Positions 1 through 9,582 of a DNA stretch of 14,776 nucleotides are shown here, piece after piece. The position numbers and the translations under genes are program-made. A model generated the notes under the pieces. The model did not search any database. It saw nothing but the letters and a program-made list of their open reading frames with translations, and was not told where the DNA came from. This DNA comes from Tetmemena sp. SeJ-2015 (Eukaryota > Ciliophora > Spirotrichea > Sporadotrichida > Oxytrichidae): contig JAJKFJ010021858.1 in the NCBI GenBank assembly GCA_027382625.1, positions 1-14,776 of the forward strand, given 5' to 3'. How positions within the stretch are numbered: the first letter of the stretch is position 1; the number at the start of each line of letters is the position of its first letter.

Positions 1-1052
1 ATAAATTCTCTAGCCATCTTTTATGTAATCTAAGTTTTCTTATTATTTACATCAAAAATATAGATTGGGTGAGTAAGGTAAAGCAAAAATTGAGATTAAA
101 CTTTAGATCCAACTTGCTAATCATAAAAAAGGCCTAAAGTGTTACTTAAATTCAAGATCAATTTCTTTAAGTATAATTAGGTTTTTCGACCATTGAAGTT
201 TAAGGAAAGTAAATTTTCCAAATCAGACTTAATAAAATGACCCAAATTATACTATGCTCCAAATTAATAAGGTGAATAATACAAATGAATTTCTAAATAA
301 ACGAATCATGATGCCATATTTTATCTGGTGCAATTACTAGGACTTCAAAAGCCTGAGATTTTGCTTCTCCCCTTTTGGAATTCTTAACTCAGTGATTTTA
401 TTTAAAAGTATTCTCTTAGTCCTTGTGTGTATTTTTGTTTTTCACTTGAAAACTCTTTATTCTCATTTTAAGGTTCTGATGCATTTGGGAGTTTTTATAG
501 AGAAGAGAATTGTTTGTTGCTCTCAAATTGAAACCTTACGTTTTTCTGTTGCTTACATTTGAATTTCCTGTATATGTATATATATAATTAAATACTCTTA
601 TTGAATTTGTCGTCCCTTTTCTTCTCATTTGGCTTGCTTATGTTGTTTTCCTTGATTTTAAGACCCTAAGTGTTTCTAGTGTATAATATAATTATGAATG
701 TCTATTTAAGAATTTTCTTCCTTTATATTATTATGCCCGTCGCATACATTGAAGATGTCAAAGTATTTTTCTATCATCGTTTTGTCATCTCCACTCAAGA
801 TAATATTTTAAGGCAAGCAAAAAATAAATGATCATGAACTTCTTTTAGAACTTTGAATGGAACACTTGAGTTAGAGAATATTATCTGAAATAAGAGTCCC
901 AATCATTATTCAATGAGCACACAAAATTTATAGCAAAATGGATAAGCTCCTGCGACAATTGTGCGTAAGAGTTTAAGCCAGAAAGATAAAGCAAGGATAT
1001 CTTAGTATCGAGAGCTATTTTAAGATAACATGATGCTTTCATTTGACTTATT
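1..1052. other. AT-rich stretch without recognised genes
   Basis: I see no supported gene, RNA or repeat here. A 63-codon frame is open on the minus strand at 881-1072, starting at TTG and ending at TAA. Its codons show no first-position purine bias: T opens more than a third of them, as in random AT-rich DNA. An ORF of this length is expected several times by chance in a window of this size and composition. A short TA run near 573-586 is the only simple-sequence tract. Confidence 0.6.
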
Positions 1053-2168
<1,116 letters not shown>

Positions 2169-2214
2169 AATGATTTTTTAGAAAAATAGCATTAATTTTT
2201 CTTAAAAGAAGTTT

Positions 2215-2371
2215 CAATATTTTATCTTTAAGAAATTATTTTTAATTATCTGTATTTTATTTTAAAATTATAAAATATTATTAAGATATTGATTTGCAAA
2301 GCAATAAAGGGACATTTCATGCAAATACGGTATAATTTTTATAAAATACTTTGAAAAGATATAGAAAAAAT
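2215..2371. other. AT-rich spacer left of the inverted-repeat element
   Basis: Low-complexity A/T sequence between the ATG of the candidate frame ending at 2168 and the GC-rich left end of the element. No gene or repeat is recognised. I could not identify a target-site duplication, because the exact outer edge of the right arm is blurred. Confidence 0.5.
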
Positions 2372-2387
2372 GGGCCCTGAGTCCCCC

Positions 2388-2453
2388 ACCGCACATGAAC
2401 CCGGGACCGCACATACTTTAAAAATTTTGTGGTATTGCTTTAGCTCGCACCGC
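2388..2453 (+). repeat. Subterminal ACCGC motifs in the left arm
   Basis: ACCGCACAT occurs exactly twice, at 2388-2396 and 2406-2414, 18 bases apart. A third ACCGC followed by CATG lies at 2449. The third has its mirror in the right arm (GCGGT at 5357-5361). The second is altered in the right arm at the expected place. Short subterminal repeats of this kind often bind transposase, but that role is inferred here. Confidence 0.5.
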
Positions 2454-2465
2454 CATGTTTCAAAT
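2413..2465 (+). repeat. Left terminal inverted repeat, perfect 53-bp core
   Basis: Exact reverse complement of 5345-5397 over all 53 bases (paired coordinates sum to 7810 throughout). It is clearly GC-richer than its surroundings and has several CpG steps around 2446-2453. Weaker similarity to the right arm extends to about 2372 outside and about 2585 inside, so the full arm is probably about 200 bp. Confidence 0.95.
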
Positions 2466-2759
2466 GCGCTTCAACGTTTAAGCACCCTTTAAATATTCGG
2501 GCCCCAAAAAAATTAATAATAAGCAAAATCCCTAAGATAAAAGCTTATATTTTAGACTTTTGAAGCGGTCCCAAATTCGGCTTGGTGAGAGGAGATCTAG
2601 AAATTTATTCAATATTTTTAGCTTTGGTTTAATCCTTAAGAGGCTATATATTAAAAAGAAATTTCGGTTGAATATGAAATGTATGTTTTGGGAAGGATAA
2701 ACAAGTTTTTGAAAAGTTAAAAAGGATATGAGAAAAAACAATTAAAAAATCCAAACGAT

Positions 2760-3860
2760 TTACTTCCCACTGGGTTAAAAAAATTATTTTTAAAAATATG
2801 TGCGCCGGAAATGTTTTTTTAAAAAATGCTTTTTTGGTTTGCCCTTTTTTTGAAGAAATTTTTGGGGTTTGCCCAACTTGTTTTTTTCCGATGTTCCCTG
2901 GCATCTAAGATTTCAGGATATATAAAAGGAAAGGACAAATTTTTTTTTCCCCTTTAATTAAAATCAATTTTAAAAAGGTTTTTTGCTTTATCTTTAAAAT
3001 CTTTTTTCACAGTTAGGAGTTAAAATGGGTTTTCCCATAGAAGGGCCTCTTGATTTTTTAGTCCCCATAGTACCCCAAAGGGTTCCCGATCCAGTTTACT
3101 ATGACTATTTGTTTTCAAAGGAGAGGTTTTAAATTCCCAAGATCCTTTTTTTATTAAATTTTTTAAATTCTAAAATTCAAAAAAACCCAAAATTTTCAAT
3201 CTGTTTAAAATTGTATAAAAATTTTTTAATCTTTTTAAAAATTTATTTATCTTTATGTTCCTTTTTTTTAAATTAAAACTAAAATTTTTTGGAAAGACCA
3301 AATAAATTTAATTTTAAAAGGGAAATTAAAAGGGGTTTTTTAAATTTAAAAGGTTAAAAATTTAAATTAAAATTTTGATTGTTAAAAAAAAAATAAGATT
3401 CTTTTGGGAAAATATTTCAACCCCTTTTTTGACTTTTTAAACCTTTTTAAAAATTAAATTTTTTTTTTTTAAATAAAATTGAAAAATTTTTAATTTAAAT
3501 TAATAAGTTTTCCTTTTAAAATTGTGTTTTTAAAATTTTTTCCTTTTTTTTGAAACCTTTTACCAAAAAATAAAAATGAAAATTTTTAAAAATTTTTGGA
3601 ACAAAAGGATAATAATTTTCCTTTGGAAATACAAAACGTTCTTTTTTTTATTTTTTTTTTAAAAAACCTTAAAAAAAATTTTTTAATTAAATTAGTTATC
3701 CCATTTTTAAATAAGATAAAAACTTTTTAAATAATAAAAAAAAAATTTTTAAAAAATTATATTAAAATAAATAAAAAATTTTTTTATTATAAAATTGCAA
3801 AATCCCGACGTTTAAAATTTAAAGTCGATTTTAAATTTAAAATTTAAGTAAAAAAATTTA
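2760..3860. other. Low-complexity, homopolymer-stretched A/T region inside the element
   Basis: Most of this stretch consists of runs of 3-10 identical bases following each other, including many CCC and GGG runs, with few isolated single bases. It differs in texture from 1-2370 and 8600-13000. No gene is supported. The same texture returns at about 5040-5520 and 7480-7860. It may be genuine low-complexity DNA or low-quality consensus with inflated runs. Confidence 0.6.
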
Positions 3861-5040
3861 AAAATAAAACTTAAGGAAACCCCAGGAGAACATTTTATCA
3901 TGAATGGGATGCATATAAAAAAAAATGAAACCCCCAATTTCAAAAAAATAATAGATTTTAAATCCAAAAAAATTTTAAAATGATGCAATTGATGAAGGGG
4001 GGGCATTATGATTATTCGCACTTTCCAAAATAAGTTTAAAAAAGTATTAGTAATCCTAAAGTCGATATGCGATCAGTTAAACCCAAAGAAAACCAATTCC
4101 TTCCTAATGCAGTTAAAAATACATGCACTAATTGAAAATAAGGCTTTCCCCAAAAACTAGTTCACAAAGGATTTTGACTTGTAAATTTAAAATTTTTTGC
4201 CCTTTTTAGTCGTTTTATTTAGCAATTTTTTTTAATCCGCAATCAAATATTGTATTTGACCCATATATTTTAAATTAAAAAATAAAAAGGAAAGGGAATT
4301 AAAAAAAAACTTTCGGAAATGAATAGAGCTCATAGAGCATAAAATTTACTCATTATTACCCACTTCCCAAAAAAAAATTGAAAAATTTGTGAGTATAATT
4401 CTTAAGACTTATTCTAAAAAAAAGAGCTAACTACTAAGCTCCTTGCACTGAAAGTAAAAATTCCAAAAACCTTTTTAGTGTTGATTCGATTTGGGAGTCA
4501 TTAATTTAAATAGGCCTTCCATTTAAGATTTATTGAGGGTAGAAATTTATTGAATTTTTGGAAGGAAAAATTTAAATAAAAAAAAAGGGGTAAAAATAAA
4601 AAATTGATAGAAATAATTTATTTAAGAGAAAAGAGTTTATGCAAAAAAATTTCTTTTTAGTTTAAGAAAATTTAAAAACACTGTAAATCCTAAGTTATTT
4701 TTTCCCCTGGAAATTTTTTTTTTCCCCAATGTTTAAGTTACTCTATTTATTTAATCTTTAAAATTTAAGAGATTAGTTTTCATTATTTGTGTATAATTTA
4801 AAACATCAATAATAAATTTCTGAGTCATAAATGAAGATTATGTCCCTATGCCTATAAGGGTCAAGAGGGTTAAGGGAGAAATAATACCTTTCATTAAATC
4901 TCAAAAGAGCTACTGGAGGGACATTTCCCCCGGGGTAAGGCTTTCTTAAAATTTGCCTAAAATTTTAAACACTCACTTTCTAGCCAACGAAGTACCAAAT
5001 CTGAGAGCCTTGAAGGTATGGCGCCCGGGCCTGTGCAAAT
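3861..5040. other. Interior of the element, no recognised gene
   Basis: Mixed texture. The parts at about 3860-4160 and 4800-5040 look like normal sequence and include a GC-rich patch at about 5018-5032 (GGCGCCCGGGCC). The rest is A/T-rich with long runs. If the element ever carried a transposase gene it would have lain in this interior, but no frame of useful length or recognisable motif remains. Confidence 0.5.
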
Positions 5041-5344
5041 CCTTAAAAATTTTTTCAAAAAAAAATTTTAACAAAATTTTTAATTTTCTTTAAAAAGAGA
5101 AATTGGAAAAAAATTTTGGTAAAAAAGGAAACTTAATTTTTAAAAAAACCAAAATAAATTTTTTAAAAAATTTAATTTATTATTTTTAAGGAAAAAAAAA
5201 AAATTCAAGGGTTTTTTTTAGCAAATATTTTTAAATTAAACCCCAAAAATTTGGACCCCGACAATTTAAAAATATAATTTTCCAAACAAGTTTTCATTTT
5301 CTTAAAATTTTTGGGCCCAAAAATTTTAAATCTTAATTTAAACG

Positions 5345-5397
5345 ATTTGAAACATGGCGGTGCGAGCTAAAGCAATACCACAAAATTTTTAAAGTAT
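5345..5397 (-). repeat. Right terminal inverted repeat, perfect 53-bp core
   Basis: Exact reverse complement of 2413-2465. Outside it, a CCCCGGGG run at 5404-5411 matches the CCCGGG at 2400-2405 of the left arm, with extra bases in the runs. The rest of the right arm matches the left only loosely and carries stretched homopolymers, so it may be either diverged or poorly resolved sequence. Confidence 0.95.
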
Positions 5398-5520
5398 TTC
5401 GATCCCCGGGGTTTATTTTTTTGGGAAAAATAAGGGGAAAAAAAAAGGTTTTTTAATTTATCATTCATTCATGAAAAATTTTTCTAAAAATTTTTAAATT
5501 TTTTAAAAATTTTTAAGAAT

Positions 5521-7480
5521 AGAATTTTTATCTTTTATTGAGTGCTTTAAGTTTTAGAGAAGATATGGATTGTCTTATTTATTAGATAATAGATATATGA
5601 GCTTCTGAAATATATAGCTTAAACTTAAAAATTTGTATAACAATTCTTCTCTAATTTAATTTTCTATATTTTTTAAATAAATAAATGAATAAAAATTAAT
5701 AATAAACAGATAGACTTCTGAATTTGACTAAAATTAGTGTTTTGGCTAATTTTTGTCTAGATCGTGATTTTAAATATTTTCATTAAAAAATTGTATGGCG
5801 AGGAAAGGCACCTCCAAATACTTAAATATTTCCCCTTTAAAAATTAATGAGAGCCAGCATTTCTGTTTCCAATTACTCTAGAGTCTTGATAATCTTTTTT
5901 GTCTTCCCTATACCATTCTTTAAGCGTAGCATATTCTTCTCCGCTTCGATTGCTGAGGTGGTCTTAATATTTCGAATATTTATCAGGCAATGTCTTTTAT
6001 TAGAATGAAAATTCGGAAAATTCAAAAGAATTTCTATAAAACTTATAATAAAAAATCATATTTAATTAGTAAATATCTTTAACTTCTTTTTAAATTTGAT
6101 ACAAATTTTATAATAATTCTAAAATTTATTGTAAAGAAATCTCTCCTTCATTTTTAAATAAAATTAATTTTAAATTAACTTATTGTATTATTACGATTAG
6201 TTTTGGAAGCTGGCTGATCTCTCTTTAGAGCCTTCTAAGAGATATTATTATTTAAAAATAATGAGATTATTGGGACGACTAGCTTATTGTTCTTGGTCTT
6301 GAGGAAATGGGCTAAAATTTTGCTAAGGATCCATTGTTGTGGCATTTTAATATGTCTTCACTTTAGTGAAATTCACAGGTGTGGAAAACTAGAAGTTAAA
6401 AAATTATTTTAAAAACACATATATAGAGAGAGAGATTGATTTGGTAGGAAAAATGATAAATTTAAAAAAATAAATAATGTTCACGTTATTCAAGAAAGAA
6501 AATAAAATATTCAATCTTAATTTCTGCCCAAAAAAGTATATTTACTTAAAAAGTACAAAACATAATTTAATAGATGGGTTTAAATTTTATCATAATTTGT
6601 AGCTTATTTAATAATTTGAAATTCAAAATTATTAAATAAAAAATTTGCATGAAAATAATTAGAGAAACACTAGAGCGATATCTCAAAGCCATTTATGAAT
6701 GATTATTGAAAAACAGAAGTATGTGAACTTGCTCACAATTCATCTTATTATAAAATAGAGTTCTCACGCCATATTCTCCCAAAATAAGTTAAAATTTGAA
6801 TTTAAGGACTCTCAAGATACCCTTAGTATAATCTATATGGATTTCAAAAGCTCATTCATATACTTTTAAATCATTTTAAGGTAAAAGGAGCAAAATAAAT
6901 TAAGTATAATACATCGAAGGAGAAGCCCAGCTTTGTGCAATAGCTAAAATATTATAGTCTGGCTCAGAATTTAAATTTTAAGAATTATTCACTTTTATTT
7001 ATCATATCAGTATATTCAATTACCTTTTAAATTCTATCTATAAATTAAAATTTAAAAATAAAGTTTATGATTAATTTTTAAGTTACCGTAAGGAGTTCTA
7101 TTTGTGGCTAAAGATTGTAGAAAAATATTTATAATGATTATTAGTTTCAAGGAGAATTTAATTTAAAAATGAAGATAAAAAGTAGTTTATAACTAGAGCA
7201 AAATAATAATAAATTATTGCTGAGGTGGGAGATTTCTATTTTAATTACAATTAGGAATTTGCTAATTGATTCCTTCTTTTCTATCAATTTACTCTGATGA
7301 CTGTGAAACAGCACTTGGATTTAGAATAATTATCAGTATAGGTAGAATATGAATGGACTACGGGAAATTAAAAATGAGATTTATAAGTTTAAGCATTGTG
7401 AAAAAATCAAAAAAAAACATCTCTAGATTAATAACTTCCAGGGTGCATTATTGCATACTTTTGAAACTAACTCCATCAAA
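5521..7480. other. AT-rich stretch without recognised genes
   Basis: No supported coding region, RNA gene or long repeat was found in about 2 kb. Minor points: a short (AG)n run at about 6424-6434, and a 13-base word ATTGCTGAGGTGG occurring at about 5949 and 7214 with no similarity around it. That pair is too short to be more than a curiosity. Confidence 0.55.
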
Positions 7481-7860
7481 TTTTAAATTTTTAAATTTAA
7501 AAAAAATCTTTAAAATTTTTTCCCTTTTTTAAAAGAAAATTTCTCATCATTTTTCTTTATTCCCTTTTGTTTTTGGGGTTTTTTTTTAAAAAAAGTTTAT
7601 AAAGGCCCCAAAAAATTTTTTTAAAAAAGAATTTTTTCCATATTTTTCAAAAATGCTTTTAGCTTTTAATTTAATAAAAAGGTCTTAAAAAAATTTTCTT
7701 AAATTTCCAAAAAAACTTTCCCCCAAGAAAACTATTCAATTCAATTTTAAATATTTTTTAATTTTTTTTTAATTAAATCCTTTTTTTTGGGAAAAACAAA
7801 CAAATAAATTAAAAAAATTTTTCAATGAAAATAAAAAATTTAAAAAGATAAATTTATAAT
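7481..7860. other. Homopolymer-rich A/T patch outside the element
   Basis: A second patch with the same stretched-run texture as 2760-3860, including GGGG, CCCC and CCCCC runs between long A and T runs. It is not flanked by the element's inverted repeats, so the texture is not specific to the element. Confidence 0.6.
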
Positions 7861-8978
7861 TTCAACTCATTCTGTAATACTAGTAATTTTAATTTTAGTA
7901 AACTCAAAATTTAGAAATCTACTAGGGTCTCTAGACTGTATTTAATTATTGATGAGTTTGCTTGAGGCATATTGAGGAGCGGTTTTATAAGCAATTGGTC
8001 TCTTGAGGAGTTTCCTTTAGAGTGTTTTGTCTTTATCATTAAGTTTAGATTGCTTGAAAGTAGATGCAAAAGAGGAACTTGCTTGTTGGCTATGTTAATT
8101 TAGAGCAGCATTGGAGTTGCTTTAAACTCCAGCACCTAAAGCATTACCAGCCTCAGTGGAAATTTCAAAAAAATTTTTAAAGTTGGGAGCTTTTCCCCAA
8201 TTAAAGTAAGTTTTGCCCCTTTAAAATTTTTCCTGTTTTTAAATTATTAGCCCGATTAATTTTAAGCCTTTCTGGGTTTGTGTAAATAACTTTGGCGGTT
8301 GGAATGCATCATCACTTGAGTATAAATCGGAGGAGTTGGAAGAGTCGGAGGTGTTAAAGCAGTCGGGGATGGAAGCGGTAGAAACTGAAAATTGATGACT
8401 ATTATCTTTCCGTGTCCCCGAAGGAGGAAGCACAGAATGGATTTAAGCGCTTTCGTCTTGTGGGCGATTTTAGTTAAATAAAGATATTTAGATTCTAAGC
8501 CAAACTATCCCACCAATAAATTAAAAATTTTATTTTAAGATGAGCATATATCCCTAAAATTAGAGTTTTAAGAGTAGATATTGTGTTACTTCAGTAAGTT
8601 TTGATCACTCTAGCTAGGATGTAAAGGCAAATTGTCAAGATTTTAAGCCCTTAAACGACTTTATGGCCTGTCAATTTATTTAATAAAAAGATGTCTCCAT
8701 GACTTTGAGCATTTGTGAGAGATGAGATGCCATGACTGCTTTAAAGAAGCGGTTTCTGAAGGCTCTCTTTTTATTAAAGTAATTAACTTTTTTATTTGCT
8801 ATAAAAATTTAGAGGAAGTAAAAAGATTTGTGATGCAATTTGGAACAAATTTTTTTTTATTTATTGATCTCTTGTTGATAGAGCCTTCGCATATTATGCG
8901 ATTCACTTATTTGATTGTGGGTTGAAGCTGTCTCTTTTCTTGGAAAATTTGTTGCAATGGCTTGTTCCTATTGAATTC
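7650..8978 (-). CDS. Long TGA-free minus-strand frame (443 codons), open only if TAA/TAG are sense
   Basis: No TGA occurs in this frame between 8979 and 7649; I checked each TCA on the plus strand. The first part (about 8978-8740) has only two TAR codons in roughly 80, and A or G opens most codons, which is mildly coding-like (for example KKKFVPNC and KKLITLIKREPSE). The middle crosses the GC-richer island at 8.24-8.47 kb and reads proline-rich (LTPPTLPTPP). The last 200 bases run into low-complexity DNA. There is no ATG in roughly the first 220 codons, so an upstream exon or another start would be needed. It overlaps the plus-strand ORF at 8722-8925, and at most one of the two is likely real. 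No family is recognised. Confidence 0.12.
8239..8470. other. GC-richer island open in several overlapping frames
   Basis: This stretch has far more G and C than its flanks, with several CpG steps and a degenerate purine-rich repeat (GGAGGAGTTGGAAGAGTCGG at about 8329-8348). At least three frames are open: minus 8239-8433 (64 codons, Ser/Asp-rich, e.g. NTSDSSNSSDLYSSDD), a second minus frame ending at TAA 8262 that is Pro-rich, and plus 8243-8392 (50 codons, Glu-rich, e.g. EYKSEELEESEVLK, ending in two TGA). Because all are open, openness only reflects the low A+T content. The island could be a coding exon fragment on either strand, but I cannot choose the strand. Confidence 0.4.
8722..8925 (+). 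CDS. Small ORF, 67 codons, unidentified
   Basis: It begins at ATG with an in-frame TGA six bases upstream and ends at TGA, so it is complete and closed under both the standard and the TAR=Gln code. The predicted protein is hydrophobic in its second half and begins MRCHDCFKEAVSEG, with CHDC giving a lone cysteine pair. A stretch at about residues 47-52 (FLFIDLLL) is strongly hydrophobic but short for a membrane span. G is commonest at first codon positions (about a quarter), but T is not depleted there. It overlaps the TGA-free minus frame at 7650-8978. No family is recognised, and an ORF of this size is expected by chance in this window. Confidence 0.2.
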   Translation: MRCHDCFKEAVSEGSLFIKVINFFICYKNLEEVKRFVMQFGTNFFLFIDLLLIEPSHIMRFTYLIVG

Positions 8979-9306
8979 TCAAGCCTTTCAGAACAGGTTG
9001 CATGGCAAAGTTAATCATTTAATTAAAATAGATAATTTACGAAATAATAAAAGGAGAGTTGCATCTTTTTGGCAGTTAAATTCTCGAATTAACTCCTGAT
9101 CCGTAACTTTTTCTATAGCCATTCAAAAATTAATATCTCATTAGCACCCCTCATAAGTGATGATCGAACATTATTTTCCAGTATCATATTCATTTTTTTA
9201 TTATTTGAGTAATATATAACTCTTCTGAATTGGGCGCTTTTACAAAAAATTTGCAATAATAATACAAGATGCATCTAATGTTCCAAAATTATTTATCATA
9301 TCTACT

Positions 9307-9549
9307 TCAACTGCCATATATTTCTTTGCTTTTATTAAACACTAATTTGATTTTCTTTTCTATTAAATGATCAGGAGTATCAAGTAATTCTGTTTCTCTT
9401 TTAAAAATAATCTTCCTGAAATCAAGAGGTCCATAATGAATGGAGTTTGAATAATTTAAATGGACATTTATGATACTCTTCTTGGAACCTTTGGATAATT
9501 TTTGCCCTTTAAGATATCTAGTTTTAGGAAGCGCCAGAATTGGTTGCAT
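9307..9549 (-). CDS. Best single standard-code ORF: 80-residue basic protein, unidentified
   Basis: Read from ATG at 9549-9547 to TGA at 9309-9307. The frame is open a little further upstream to a TTG at 9582, preceded by TGA. In the frame from 9582, T opens only about 19% of codons and A nearly half, a position bias in the direction seen in coding DNA; the other candidates show it less. The product is lysine-rich and begins MQPILALPKTRYLKGQKLSK. It contains a hydrophilic tail ending KSKEIYGS. There is no signal peptide, membrane segment or motif I recognise. It could be an exon, a fragment of a larger gene, or chance: about one 90-codon open frame is expected at random in a window like this. 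No neighbouring frame joins it convincingly. Confidence 0.3.
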   Translation of the reverse strand: MQPILALPKTRYLKGQKLSKGSKKSIINVHLNYSNSIHYGPLDFRKIIFKRETELLDTPDHLIEKKIKLVFNKSKEIYGS

Positions 9550-9582
9550 TTTTGGTCTTCTGTTGCTGTAATTGTTGATCAA

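Larger units (their letters stand above)
2372..5430. mobile_element. Putative transposable element of about 3 kb with long terminal inverted repeats
   Basis: The segment is bounded by GC-rich arms in opposite orientation in an otherwise AT-rich region. The core 53 bp of each arm (2413-2465 and 5345-5397) is identical. Similarity continues outwards to about 2372 and 5430 and inwards to about 2585 and 5239, with mismatches and small indels. Shared landmarks include a GGGCCC (2499-2504 and 5313-5318) and a GGTCC/GGACC block (2567 and 5253). This architecture fits a DNA transposon or a non-autonomous derivative. The interior is mostly homopolymer-rich A/T with two more ordinary patches (about 3860-4160 and 4800-5040). 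I found no transposase motif. The only minus-strand frames over 60 codons (2532-2741, 2644-2904, 3812-4021) overlap or are low-complexity and look accidental. The superfamily is unassigned. An inverted duplication that never transposed is the main alternative. Confidence 0.55.

Noticed and set aside
526..535. Match to the Euplotes chromosome-breakage consensus (ATTGAAA core)
   Set aside because: Such AT-rich 10-mers occur repeatedly by chance in this window, and no telomere or gene end lies nearby.
2532..2904. Two overlapping minus-strand frames of 69 and 86 codons inside the element
   Set aside because: They overlap in different frames, run into homopolymer-rich DNA, give Phe/Lys/Leu-rich low-complexity peptides and show no transposase motif.
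3812..4021. 69-codon minus-strand frame
   Set aside because: The peptide is a low-complexity Phe/Lys/Ile string from A/T runs; no domain or codon signal.
5949..7226. 13-base word ATTGCTGAGGTGG present twice
   Set aside because: No similarity extends beyond the word, so it is not a usable repeat.
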